The notes: a model not told the origin generated them from the sequence alone. Positions 1 through 7,825 are shown, numbered from the stretch's first letter. The stretch: 36,213 nucleotides of DNA from Nocardioides sp. (GCA_025924815.1 JAICHQ010000027.1:1-36213); one strand, 5' to 3'. Made by a program: numbers and translations.

Positions 1-891
1 CAGGCCGAGCCCGGACTCCGGCGTACCGAACGTGGGCGAGCCGGACTGCATGTCGATGTTGGACAGGAACGAGCCGAACACCACCGGGGCGCCTGGCCGG
101 ATCAGCTGGGAGAGCGCGATGCCCGACAAGGCCTCGGTGATCTGCTGCACCAGGGCGGCCGGGATGGTGACCGGCGACATCGCCCCCATCAGGATGAAGG
201 GCGTCAGCACGACCGGCTGGTTGGCCGCGGAGTACTCGAACTGCGCCTCGAGCATCCGGTCGTCCCAGCGCAACGGGCTGTTGCAGTTGATCAGCGAGAT
301 GATGGCCGGCGTCTCCTCGATCGCCTCACGGGAGCCGAACAGGATCTCGGTCATCGCGATGGTGTCGGCGGCGTTGGTCCCGCTGACCACGTTGCCCATG
401 TAGAACTTGTCGGTCAGCGTCTGCAGCGCGTAGACCATGTCGAGGTGGCGACTGTCGAGCGGGGTGTCGTTCGGCTCGTTGACCACACCACCGGCGCTGT
501 CGAGCACCGAGAAGGACTGGGCCAGCCGGGCGAAGTTCCGGAAGTCCTCCATCGTGCCGTCGCGGCGTACGTCGCCCTGCCGGACGAAGGGCGGGCCGTA
601 GACGGCGCCGAACGCCATCGCGTCACCGCCGATGTGCACGCTGTTCTCGGGGTTGCGGGCCTGCAGGTCGAACTCGTGGGGAGCCTTCGCGACCTGCTCG
701 AGCACGAAGTCGGGGTCGAGGAAGACCGTGCGGTCCTCCACCTTCTGCCCCGCCTTCCGGAACAGATCGAGCGCCCGGTCGTCCATGAACTCCACGCCGA
801 TCTCGGACATCAGCCGACGCCAGCCCTGGTCGAGCGTGGCCATCGCGTCCTGCGACAACACCTCGTAACGGGGCATCCGGTTGCGGAACAT
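1..891 (-). CDS. MttB-family (trimethylamine methyltransferase-like) corrinoid methyltransferase, partial
   Basis: The reading frame is open from ATG at 891 to the window edge and gives 297 residues of a protein that normally has about 480, so the C-terminal part lies outside. The N-terminus (RYEVLSQDAM, then EIGVEF and LFRKAG) and the later segment GNVVSGTNAADTIAMTEILF match the MttB family, TIM-barrel enzymes that move a methyl group from a methylated amine to a Co(I) corrinoid protein. A strong AGGAGG at 895-901 fixes the start. In archaeal MttB a pyrrolysine lies near residue 330, just beyond the visible part, so the pyrrolysine and non-pyrrolysine subtypes cannot be told apart directly. 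Most bacterial members lack it and act on betaines or carnitine-like compounds. The gene is divergent from the corrinoid operon, which supports the role. The substrate is unknown. Confidence 0.9.
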   Translation of the reverse strand, partial: MFRNRMPRYEVLSQDAMATLDQGWRRLMSEIGVEFMDDRALDLFRKAGQKVEDRTVFLDPDFVLEQVAKAPHEFDLQARNPENSVHIGGDAMAFGAVYGPPFVRQGDVRRDGTMEDFRNFARLAQSFSVLDSAGGVVNEPNDTPLDSRHLDMVYALQTLTDKFYMGNVVSGTNAADTIAMTEILFGSREAIEETPAIISLINCNSPLRWDDRMLEAQFEYSAANQPVVLTPFILMGAMSPVTIPAALVQQITEALSGIALSQLIRPGAPVVFGSFLSNIDMQSGSPTFGTPESGLGL

Positions 892-927
892 CGTGCCTCC
901 TGTCTAACCTCATGATATGGGACTACA

Positions 928-944
928 GTTCCACATGATGGAAC
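928..944. promoter_or_regulatory. Candidate IclR operator in the divergent mttB/iclR promoter region
   Basis: GTTCCACATGATGGAAC is a perfect inverted repeat with 6-base arms (GTTCCA/TGGAAC) around a 5-base spacer. It lies in the 116-bp gap between the divergent mttB-like gene and the IclR gene. E. coli IclR-type operators also contain TGGAA/TTCCA arms. On the minus strand a TATCAT hexamer (917-912) could be the -10 of the mttB-like gene, which would place the palindrome near the -35 and suit repression. The match is visible; regulator and effector are inference. Confidence 0.55.
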
Positions 945-1007
945 CATCCCGAAAGACCCCCTCCCAGAAATGATCGGGAGCGACGTGACGGAGCGAGGTG
1001 AGACCCG

Positions 1008-1787
1008 GTGACCGAACCGACCGGCAGCGGCACGCAGGCACTGGACCGCGCCGTCCAGCTGGTGTCGATCGTGGTGGAGGCCGACGGCCCGCTGGGCTTC
1101 GCCGAGCTGCAGGAGGCGACCGGGCTGGCGAAGTCCACGACGTCGCGCCTGCTGGCCGCCCTGGAGCGCGGTGAGCTGCTCGAGCGCGACGAGAACGGCG
1201 GCTATGTCGCCGGCAGCCTCTTCTGGCTGTACGCCGCCCGCCACGACCCGTGGGAGCAGCTGGTCCAGCTGGCCCGCCCGGCCATGGAGCGGGTCGGCAG
1301 CGACACCCAGGAGACGGTCCACCTGTCGGTGATCCGCGGCGAGCAGGTCGTCCAGGTCGCCCAGGTCGACTCCCAGTACCTGCTGGGCACCCGCGACTGG
1401 ACCCAGGTCGACGTACCGGTGCACACCTCCGCGCTCGGCAAGGTGTTCTTCGCCTGGGGCGGCCTCGACCTCCCCGGTGGCCCGCTGGTGCGGCTGACCC
1501 CGCAGACGCTGACCACACGCGCCGCGCTGGCGCGCGATGGTGTCGTCGCCCGCGGACGCGGGTACGCCGTCACCGTCGACGAGCTCGAGGAGGGCCTGAC
1601 CGGGATCGCCGTACCGGTGCGGGGCAGCGGCGGCGACGTCGTCGCGGCGCTCGGCATCTCCGGCCCCACCAGCCGCCTCGACGGGCGAGTCGACGAGCTC
1701 GGCCGCAACCTGATCACCCGCGCGGCCGAGGTCGCCGCGGTGCTGCACGGACCCAACACACAACTGACGAAGGAAGGCGTGGCATGA
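1008..1787 (+). CDS. IclR-family transcriptional regulator
   Basis: This 259-residue protein has the two IclR parts. Residues about 10-65 form a winged helix-turn-helix (ALDRAVQLVSIV, then FAELQEATGLAKSTTSRLLAALE). Residues about 80-250 form the IclR effector-binding domain (ETVHLSVIRGEQVVQVAQVD, later SALGKVFFAW and GYAVTVDELEEGLTGIAVPV). The GTG at 1008 is chosen because it follows a purine-rich GAGGTGAG and puts the helix-turn-helix at the usual distance from the N-terminus; nearby upstream GTGs are in other frames. Its stop overlaps the next ATG (ATGA at 1784-1787), so it is co-translated with the corrinoid protein. It probably controls the divergent mttB-like gene and its own operon in response to the methylated substrate or a product, through the palindrome at 928-944. 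Confidence 0.92.
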   Translation: MTEPTGSGTQALDRAVQLVSIVVEADGPLGFAELQEATGLAKSTTSRLLAALERGELLERDENGGYVAGSLFWLYAARHDPWEQLVQLARPAMERVGSDTQETVHLSVIRGEQVVQVAQVDSQYLLGTRDWTQVDVPVHTSALGKVFFAWGGLDLPGGPLVRLTPQTLTTRAALARDGVVARGRGYAVTVDELEEGLTGIAVPVRGSGGDVVAALGISGPTSRLDGRVDELGRNLITRAAEVAAVLHGPNTQLTKEGVA

Positions 1788-2455
1788 CAAGTAGCCCCGA
1801 GGAGATCCTCCGCGGCCTGTTCGACGAGACGCTGGTCGGCAACGCGCCGCGTGTCCTCGAGCTCACCGAGGAGGGTCTCGCGCTCGGCATGGAGCCGCAG
1901 ACGCTGCTGTTCGAAGCACTCATCCCGTCGCTGGAGGAGGTCGGCGCGCGGTTCGAGCGCGGTGACTTCTTCGTGCCGGAGATGCTGATCGCCGGCCGCG
2001 CCATGGCCGGCGCGATGGAGCGGCTGCGGCCGCTGCTCGCCGAGACCGGCGTCGAGACGGTCGGCAAGTTCGTGATGGGCACCGTCAAGGGTGACGTCCA
2101 CGACATCGGCAAGAACCTGGTCAACATCATGCTCGAGGGCGCCGGCTTCGAGGTCATCGACCTGGGTGTGCAGGTGGCTCCGGAGAAGTTCGTCTCCGCC
2201 ATCGAGGAGCACCACCCCGACATCGTCGGCTTCTCGGCGTTCCTGACCACGACGATGCCGATGTTCAAGGCCAACATGAACGCCCTGGAGAAGGCCGGCC
2301 TGCGCGACTCGGTCGTCGTCATGGTGGGCGGCGCACCCGTCACCCAGGAGTACGCCGACGCCGTGGGCGCCGACGGCTACGCCGCCGACGCGTCCGCGAC
2401 GGTGAAGAAGGCCAAGGCCCTGCTCCACGAGAAGCGCGCGAAGGTCACCGCATGA
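1784..2455 (+). CDS. Corrinoid (B12-binding) methyl-carrier protein, MttC/MtbC/MtgC family
   Basis: The 223-residue product has the standard two-domain layout: a helical cap (residues about 5-90, B12-binding 2 type) and a Rossmann-like cobalamin domain (about 92-220). The base-off/His-on signature is complete: D104-V-H106-D-I-G109, then S151-A-F-L154, then G182-G183. His106 would be the lower cobalt ligand. Such proteins accept a methyl group from an MttB-type enzyme and deliver it to a second methyltransferase. The start ATG overlaps the stop of the IclR gene and the stop overlaps the start of the next gene (ATGA at both ends), so the three are translationally coupled. The frame is open further upstream inside iclR, but that part has no family similarity. 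The exact subtype (trimethylamine, glycine betaine, carnitine) cannot be read from sequence. Confidence 0.95.
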   Translation: MTSSPEEILRGLFDETLVGNAPRVLELTEEGLALGMEPQTLLFEALIPSLEEVGARFERGDFFVPEMLIAGRAMAGAMERLRPLLAETGVETVGKFVMGTVKGDVHDIGKNLVNIMLEGAGFEVIDLGVQVAPEKFVSAIEEHHPDIVGFSAFLTTTMPMFKANMNALEKAGLRDSVVVMVGGAPVTQEYADAVGADGYAADASATVKKAKALLHEKRAKVTA

Positions 2456-3339
2456 GTGCGCCGTCCGTGGCGGAACCCAAGGAGACCCGTCTCCGTGGGA
2501 CGTCCCGCGAGGTCGTGATCGGTCACCGGCACCGCTTCTGCGTGATCGGCGAGCGGATCAACCCCACCGGCCGGCGGATCTTCCAGGAGCAGCTGCGCGC
2601 CGGTGACCTGTCGGCCATCGAGCGGGACGTCAAGGCCCAGGTCGAGGGCGGTGCCGACGTCCTCGACGTCAACATGGGCGTGCCGCTGACCGACGAGCCC
2701 GAGCTGCTCCGCAAGGCCGTCCAGATGGTGCAGTCGCTGACCGACCTGCCGATCTGCATCGACTCCTCGGTCGTCGAGGCGCTGGAGGCCGGTCTGTCGG
2801 TCTACCAGGGCCGCGCTCTGGTCAACTCGATCACCGCCGAGGACGAGCGCATGGCGGCGGTCCTCCCGCTGGTCAAGAAGTACGGGGCGGCGGTCATCGC
2901 GCTGCCCAACGACCACGACGAGATCCCGATGGACGCCGACAAGCGCCTCGTCCTCGCCGAGAAGATCATCCGGGTCGCGACCCAGGAGTACGGCCTCGAC
3001 GCCGCCGACATCGTGATCGACCCGCTCGCGATGCCGATCGGCGCCGACACCACCACCTCGCTGGTGACGATGGAGACGATGCGACGGATCCGCGACCAGT
3101 TCGGCGTGAACATGACCTGCGGTGCGTCCAACATCTCCTTCGGCATGCCCGCCCGGCACACGCTCAACGCGGTGTGGCTGCCGATGGCGATGGCATCCGG
3201 GCTCACCAGCGCGATCATGGACGCCCGTACGCCGCAGGTCGTCGACGCGGTCAAGGCCGCGGACGTGTTCCTCGGACACGACGACTGGGGCATGTCCTGG
3301 ATCTCGGCCCACCGTGCGAAGCAGGCCGCGACGGCATGA
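2452..3339 (+). CDS. Methyl-corrinoid:tetrahydrofolate methyltransferase (pterin-binding, MtgA/MtvA-like)
   Basis: The protein has 295 residues and is almost entirely one pterin-binding TIM barrel related to the methyl-THF domain of MetH and to MtgA. Visible motifs are G33-ERINPTG, D70-VLDVNMG, the D104-S-S strand, N125-S-I-T and G224-ASNISFGMP, all on the pterin-binding face. The expected reaction is transfer of the methyl group from the methylated corrinoid protein to THF, giving 5-methyl-THF. The size matches free-standing MtgA-type enzymes, and there is no homocysteine or cobalamin domain as in MetH. Both ends overlap neighbouring genes by 4 bases, consistent with fixed stoichiometry with the corrinoid protein. 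The alternative, methyl transfer from methyl-THF to another acceptor, is less likely given the MttB-like partner. Confidence 0.93.
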   Translation: MSAPSVAEPKETRLRGTSREVVIGHRHRFCVIGERINPTGRRIFQEQLRAGDLSAIERDVKAQVEGGADVLDVNMGVPLTDEPELLRKAVQMVQSLTDLPICIDSSVVEALEAGLSVYQGRALVNSITAEDERMAAVLPLVKKYGAAVIALPNDHDEIPMDADKRLVLAEKIIRVATQEYGLDAADIVIDPLAMPIGADTTTSLVTMETMRRIRDQFGVNMTCGASNISFGMPARHTLNAVWLPMAMASGLTSAIMDARTPQVVDAVKAADVFLGHDDWGMSWISAHRAKQAATA

Positions 3340-5303
3340 CCCCGACGGCGGAGCCGGACCGGCCCGAGTTCTCCCTCGACGCAGTGCGTCGGGAGGGGTT
3401 GCTCGCGCCGTCCGGGACCGAGCCGGTCGCCCACGACGGCACCGGCCGGGTCTCCTTGGACTTCACCGTCGAGGACAAGGAGGCCCCGCCGACGCACAAG
3501 CAGGTGCGGGTGCCTCCGGGCGTCAGCATCTTCGACTCCGCGTCGTGGAACGGCATCGCCATCGACTCCACCTGCGGCGGTCACGGCACCTGCCACAAGT
3601 GCAAGGTGCGGGTCTCCCCGGTCACGCCGGTGACGCGTCACGACGCGCGCACCTTCAGCCCCGGTGAGCTCGACGCCGGCTGGCGCCTGGCCTGCCTGGC
3701 GCAGGCGACCCGCGACCACGACGTCGTCGTACCGCCGCTGACGACCCGGCCGAAGGCCGCGACCGTCGGCGTCGGCCGGCAGGTGATCCTGCGGCCCGCC
3801 GTCCAGAAGCGGTACGTCGAGCTGTCCGAGCCGACGCTGGAGGACCAGCGGCCCGACCTCACCCGGCTGCTCGACGCCATCGACGACCTCGAGCCGTCGC
3901 CCGACCTGCATGCGCTGCGCCGGCTGCCGACGGTGCTGCGGGAGGCCGACTTCAAGGTGACCGCGGTCGTGGTCGACGAGGCCCTCATCGACGTCGAGCC
4001 CGGCGACACCACCGGCATCCGCTATGCGATCGCCTTCGACCTCGGCACGACGACCGTCGTCGCGACCCTGCTCGACCTGGTCACCGGCACGCCGGTGGCG
4101 GTGGCCTCGATGCTGAACAAGCAGCAGCCGTTCGGCGGCGACGTGATCTCGCGGATCAGCGCGACCATGCTCGACCCGGCGGCGCTGGGCCGGCTCCAGG
4201 ACGCCGCCGCCCAGACCCTGGCCACGCTCACCGAGCAGGTCTGCCGGGAGGGCGGCGTACCGCAGGAACAGGTCTACGAGGCCGCACTGGCCGGCAACGC
4301 CACGATGACCGCGCTGGCGCTGGGCATCAGCCCGGAGCCGCTCGGCGTCGCACCGTTCGTCCAGACCACGGCGACGCCGCCGTCGGTGCTCGCGAGCGAG
4401 GTGGGTCTCGAGCTCCACCCTGGCGCGCGGGTGACGATGTTCCCGGCTCTGGGCGCCTACGTCGGCGGCGACATCGTCGCCGGCATGCTCGCCACCGGCA
4501 TGGACCGCGACAAACGCGTCCGCCTGTTCATCGACGTCGGCACCAACTGCGAGATCGTGCTCAGCGACGGCCATCGCATCCTGTCGACCGCGGCGCCCGC
4601 CGGTCCGGCGTTCGAGGGCGGTGCGATCCGGTGCGGCATGCGCGCCGCTGACGGTGCCATCGAGGTGGTCAAGCTCGTGGCCACCGAGGAGCGCAGCGAC
4701 GTGGAGCTCAGCGTGATCGGCGACGTGCCGGCGCGCGGCCTGTGCGGCTCGGGCCTCGTCGACGCCGTCGCCGAGCTGGTCAAGGTCGGCCTGCTCGACG
4801 GCAGCGGGCGCTTCGTCCCCGACGAGGTGGCCAAGGAGATCGCACCCGGTCTGGCCGACCGGCTGACCATGATCGGCCAGGAGCGGGTCTTCGTGCTCCA
4901 CCGCGAGCGCCCGGACTCCGACCCCGCCGAGTGCGTGGTGCTGTCCCAGCGCGACGTACGCGAGCTGCAGTTCGCGAAGGCCGCGATCTCGACCGGCTGG
5001 ACGCTGCTGATGGAGGAGCTGGGGCTCGAGCACGGTGACCTCCAGCAGGTGCTGCTGGCCGGCTCGTTCGGCAGCTACCTCTCGGCCGCGTCGGCCGTGC
5101 GGATCGGGCTGGTGCCGAAGCTGCCGGTGCTGCGGATCATCGCCGCCGGCAACGTCGCGGGCGAGGGCGCCAAGATGGCACTGCTGTCGATCCGCGAGCG
5201 CACCGGAGCCCTGGCCCTGCTCGAGGAGGTGACCTATGTCGAGCTCTCCGACCGATCGGACTTCAACGACCGGTTCGTCGACCTCCTTGCGTTCCCGGGC
5301 TGA
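3336..5303 (+). CDS. ATP-dependent corrinoid reactivator with [2Fe-2S] domain (RACo-like, DUF4445/ASKHA)
   Basis: The 655-residue product starts with a plant-type [2Fe-2S] ferredoxin domain: C80, C86 and C89 in a C-x5-C-x2-C pattern, and C120. A linker domain follows, then an ASKHA-type ATPase core with a phosphate-1 loop D235-LGTTT and a second DVGTN near residue 398. This is the architecture of RACo-type reductive activators, which use ATP to return accidentally oxidised Co(II) corrinoid to Co(I). RamA, used in archaeal methylamine systems, instead carries C-terminal [4Fe-4S] clusters. The ATG overlaps the previous stop (ATGA at 3336-3339); the open frame continues upstream inside the methyltransferase gene but without domain similarity. 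Here it should serve the corrinoid protein encoded two genes upstream. The electron donor is not encoded in the window. Confidence 0.93.
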   Translation: MTPTAEPDRPEFSLDAVRREGLLAPSGTEPVAHDGTGRVSLDFTVEDKEAPPTHKQVRVPPGVSIFDSASWNGIAIDSTCGGHGTCHKCKVRVSPVTPVTRHDARTFSPGELDAGWRLACLAQATRDHDVVVPPLTTRPKAATVGVGRQVILRPAVQKRYVELSEPTLEDQRPDLTRLLDAIDDLEPSPDLHALRRLPTVLREADFKVTAVVVDEALIDVEPGDTTGIRYAIAFDLGTTTVVATLLDLVTGTPVAVASMLNKQQPFGGDVISRISATMLDPAALGRLQDAAAQTLATLTEQVCREGGVPQEQVYEAALAGNATMTALALGISPEPLGVAPFVQTTATPPSVLASEVGLELHPGARVTMFPALGAYVGGDIVAGMLATGMDRDKRVRLFIDVGTNCEIVLSDGHRILSTAAPAGPAFEGGAIRCGMRAADGAIEVVKLVATEERSDVELSVIGDVPARGLCGSGLVDAVAELVKVGLLDGSGRFVPDEVAKEIAPGLADRLTMIGQERVFVLHRERPDSDPAECVVLSQRDVRELQFAKAAISTGWTLLMEELGLEHGDLQQVLLAGSFGSYLSAASAVRIGLVPKLPVLRIIAAGNVAGEGAKMALLSIRERTGALALLEEVTYVELSDRSDFNDRFVDLLAFPG

Positions 5304-5907
5304 GGGAGGCCCTCGGGTCGCGCTGGTCGCGTGTGGCGCCATCGCGCAGCCGGCGGCGTCCGTGGTCGCCCGTCGCGAGTGGCCCGTCGACATCCACCCG
5401 CTGCCGCCGCTGCTGCACAACCAGCCGCAGCTGATCGCCGGAGAGGTACGCCGGCTGGCCGTCGAGCTGCTGGCGTCGTACGACGCGGTGGCGGTGGGCT
5501 ACGCCGACTGCGGCACCTACGGCGCACTCGACGCGGTCTGTGACGAGCTGGGGCTCAAGCGCCTGCCCGGCTTGCACTGCTACGACCTGTACGACGGGGA
5601 GGCGAGGCTGGCGGCCCGGCTCGAGGCCGAGCCCGGCACCTACCTGCTCACCGACTTCCTGGTCAGGTCCTTCGAGCGCACCGTGGTCAGGGAGCTCGGC
5701 CTCGACCGCTACCCCGAGCTCCACGACGACTACTTCCGGCACTACACGCGGGTCGTCTGGCTCGCCCAGGAGCCCGACGCCGAGCTCCGCACCCTTGCCC
5801 AGCAGGTCGCCGAGCGCCTCCGCCTGCCGCTGACCGTCGTCCCCACCGGAACCGGTCGCCTCGAAGCCGCGATGGCCGACCTCCTCTCCTCGGTCATTTC
5901 CGGATAG
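5236..5907 (+). CDS. DUF1638 family protein of the corrinoid operon
   Basis: This 223-residue soluble protein matches DUF1638, a family often found beside mttB and corrinoid-protein genes but without an assigned reaction. Possible ligand residues are C33 (VACGAIAQ), H54, H61-NQP, C92 (GYADCGTYG), C102 and H114-C115-Y-D; the Cys/His clusters suggest a metal or cofactor site, which is inference. The start is set by a strong AGGAGGT at 5224-5230, five bases before ATG 5236, so the gene overlaps the end of the reactivator gene by 68 bases in another frame. A TTG at 5287 is a weaker alternative that would remove a low-complexity Ser/Thr-rich N-terminus. The gene ends in the shared hairpin at 5905-5963. 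A role in corrinoid handling or substrate processing is likely from context only. Confidence 0.85.
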   Translation: MSSSPTDRTSTTGSSTSLRSRAEGGPRVALVACGAIAQPAASVVARREWPVDIHPLPPLLHNQPQLIAGEVRRLAVELLASYDAVAVGYADCGTYGALDAVCDELGLKRLPGLHCYDLYDGEARLAARLEAEPGTYLLTDFLVRSFERTVVRELGLDRYPELHDDYFRHYTRVVWLAQEPDAELRTLAQQVAERLRLPLTVVPTGTGRLEAAMADLLSSVISG

Positions 5908-5963
5908 TCCCCGACGAGATGGCTGGGTTCGAAGCAGAAACCCAGCCAATTCGTCGGGGACTA
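5905..5963. terminator. Long bidirectional hairpin between convergent genes, containing both stop codons
   Basis: The left arm (5905-5930) and right arm (5937-5963) pair over about 24 positions, with one two-base mismatch, one extra base and a short loop (5931-5936). Both arms begin TAGTCCCCGACGA when read outward to inward. The outer TAG is the stop codon of the DUF1638 gene on the plus strand and of pabB on the minus strand. There is no long T-run, but position between convergent genes and symmetry make a two-way terminator or mRNA 3' stabiliser likely. Confidence 0.8.
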
Positions 5964-7208
5964 TCGCCCCACGGGCAGGTCGAAGACGCGGAGGAGGCGC
6001 TCGGCCTTCCAGCGGGACTCGGCGTACTCCTCGGCCAGGTCGGAGCGGACGGTGATGCCGCCGCCGGTGCCGATCTCCCAGGTGCCGTCGGCGGCGGTGG
6101 TCAGGGTGCGGATCACGACGCCGAGGTCGGCCTGCCCGTCACCGGCGATCCAGCCGAAGGCGCCGGAGTAGACGCCGCGCGCGGTCGCCTCGACGTCGCG
6201 GATCACCTCCATCGTGCGCAGCTTCGGGGCGCCGGTCATCGACCCCGCCGGGAAGAGCGCGCGCAGCGCCCCGATCGTCGTCACGTCGTCGCGCAGCCGG
6301 CCCCGCACCGTCGAGACCAGCTGGTGCACCGACGCGTAGGACTCGACGTCCATCAGCACCGGCACCTCGACCGTGCCGGGCCGGGCGACCGAGCCGATGT
6401 CGTTGCGGAGCAGGTCGACGATCATCAGGTTCTCGGCCCGGAACTTCGGGTCGGTCGCGAGCCGCAGTCGCAGTCGCTCGTCCTCGGCCGCCGTCGCGCC
6501 GCGCGGCGTGGTGCCCTTGATCGGCTTGGTCTCCAGCATCCGGTGCCGATCGATGGTGGCGTATCGCTCGGGGGAGGAGCTGAGCAGGTGGGTGCCGCGG
6601 TGCCGCAGGAACCCCGCGTACGGAGCTGGGTTGAGCGCACGCAGCCGTAGATAGGCACGCACCGGGTCGAGGTCGCTGTCGACGGTGAGCCGGTGAGTCA
6701 GGTTGACCTCGTAGCTGTTGCCCGCCCGCAGCTGCTCCTGCACCTCGGCGAACGCCGCGGCGTACTCGGCGGGGACCGGCACGGCCGCCGACGCCTCGCC
6801 CGGCGTCGCCGGGGGCTCGCCGGTGGCCTCCGGGTGGTGGAACACCTCCACGTGGCGGGTGCGCATCCACACGGCGTCGGGCAGGGGCGCACCGGGTCGC
6901 ACGAGCGCAGGCAGGTCGGGGCGGCAGGCGTACCCGAGGTAGCCGACCCAGTGCACGTCGGCCGGGTCCTTCGCGAGGTGCTCCTCGAGCACCGTGAAGA
7001 CGTCGTCGCCCACCACCTGCGAGGCGTCCCCGGTGTGCCGCGTGACCTCACGACGGGCGGCGTCGTAGGTCAGCGACACGTCGTCGTCGTCCAGCCACCC
7101 CAGGAGCGACCGGTGCCCCGACCAGGGGCGGGCACCGCCGCCGTCGAGCCAGAAGCAGCGGTCGTGGGCCCGCGCGATCTGCGTGAACCGATCGACCGGG
7201 TCGCTCAC
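5961..7208 (-). CDS. pabB: Aminodeoxychorismate synthase component I
   Basis: The 415-residue protein is a chorismate-utilising enzyme. The segment E226-TKPIKGTTPRG contains the PIKGT motif with Lys231, which marks PabB; anthranilate synthase has PIAGT here. Other family segments are NSYEVNLTHRL (about 164-174), AENLMIVDLLRND (about 258-270) and FPAGSMTGAPK (about 319-329). With PabA it converts chorismate and glutamine-derived ammonia to 4-amino-4-deoxychorismate for p-aminobenzoate and folate. The GTG start at 7208 overlaps the pabA stop (GTGA), so the pair is translationally coupled. The frame is open upstream through pabA but that part is not PabB sequence. The gene converges on the corrinoid operon. 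Folate supply fits the THF-dependent enzymes nearby, though pabAB is also a housekeeping pair. Confidence 0.92.
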   Translation of the reverse strand: MSDPVDRFTQIARAHDRCFWLDGGGARPWSGHRSLLGWLDDDDVSLTYDAARREVTRHTGDASQVVGDDVFTVLEEHLAKDPADVHWVGYLGYACRPDLPALVRPGAPLPDAVWMRTRHVEVFHHPEATGEPPATPGEASAAVPVPAEYAAAFAEVQEQLRAGNSYEVNLTHRLTVDSDLDPVRAYLRLRALNPAPYAGFLRHRGTHLLSSSPERYATIDRHRMLETKPIKGTTPRGATAAEDERLRLRLATDPKFRAENLMIVDLLRNDIGSVARPGTVEVPVLMDVESYASVHQLVSTVRGRLRDDVTTIGALRALFPAGSMTGAPKLRTMEVIRDVEATARGVYSGAFGWIAGDGQADLGVVIRTLTTAADGTWEIGTGGGITVRSDLAEEYAESRWKAERLLRVFDLPVGR

Positions 7209-7813
7209 CGCGCCATCCCCAGGAAGTTCGCGACCAGCCGCGCGCCGTGCTCGCTGAGCACCGACTCGGGATGGAACTGCACGCCGTGCAGAGGGAGCGT
7301 GCGGTGCCGCACCCCCATCACCACCTCGGTGTCGCCGTCCACGGAGGTCGCGGTCACCACGAGGTCGTCGGGCACGCGGGTCGCCGCGAGCGAGTGGTAG
7401 CGCACCGCGGCGTACGGGGTGGGGATGCCGGCGAAGATCCCGGTGCCGTCGTGGGCGATCGCGGCCACCTCGCCGTGGGCCGGCTCGACCCGCTCGACCA
7501 GGCCGCCGTACACCGTGACCAGGCCCTGCATGCCCAGGCACACGCCGAGCACGGGGACGCTGCCCGCGAGCAGGACCTCCCGGCCGACCGAGAAGTCGGC
7601 CCGGTCGGCCGGATGCCCCGGCCCGGGGGAGAGCACCACGTGGTCGAAGGAGAGCACGTGGTCGGCCGTGGTCGCATCGTGCTGGACCACCTCGGGCAGT
7701 GTTCCCGTGACGCTCGCGACCAGGTGGACCAGGTTCTGGGTGTAGGAGTCGTGGTGGTCGACGACCACGACCCGGGGCTCCCCACCCGGACGCCGGTCCG
7801 CACGCCTGCCCAC
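7205..7813 (-). CDS. pabA: Aminodeoxychorismate/anthranilate synthase glutamine amidotransferase component
   Basis: This 202-residue class I glutamine amidotransferase has the full triad: nucleophile Cys92 in GVCLGMQG, and His181 and Glu183 in FHPES. The oxyanion-region motif LSPGPGHP is at residues 61-68. It releases ammonia from glutamine for PabB. TrpG proteins look alike, but its partner by position is PabB (PIKGT type), so PabA is preferred; a dual role in tryptophan synthesis cannot be excluded. The GTG start at 7813 lies six bases after a TACGTT hexamer on the minus strand, suggesting a leaderless transcript; no Shine-Dalgarno sequence is seen. Confidence 0.9.
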   Translation of the reverse strand: MGRRADRRPGGEPRVVVVDHHDSYTQNLVHLVASVTGTLPEVVQHDATTADHVLSFDHVVLSPGPGHPADRADFSVGREVLLAGSVPVLGVCLGMQGLVTVYGGLVERVEPAHGEVAAIAHDGTGIFAGIPTPYAAVRYHSLAATRVPDDLVVTATSVDGDTEVVMGVRHRTLPLHGVQFHPESVLSEHGARLVANFLGMAR

Positions 7814-7819
7814 GGGCGC

Positions 7820-7825
7820 AACGTA
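7820..7825 (-). promoter_or_regulatory. Putative -10 box of a leaderless pabA transcript
   Basis: TACGTT on the minus strand is followed by six bases and then the GTG start of pabA. This spacing puts the transcription start at or next to the start codon. No clear -35 is visible. Confidence 0.35.

Noticed and set aside
892..1007. Cobalamin riboswitch controlling the corrinoid genes
   Set aside because: Only 116 bases separate the divergent genes, and no B12-box-like sequence or extended fold was recognised.
2802..5420. Long minus-strand open frame opposite the corrinoid operon
   Set aside because: It is antisense to genes with clear family motifs; its protein is low-complexity (Arg, Gly, His, Asp rich), as expected from the complement of GC-rich codons.
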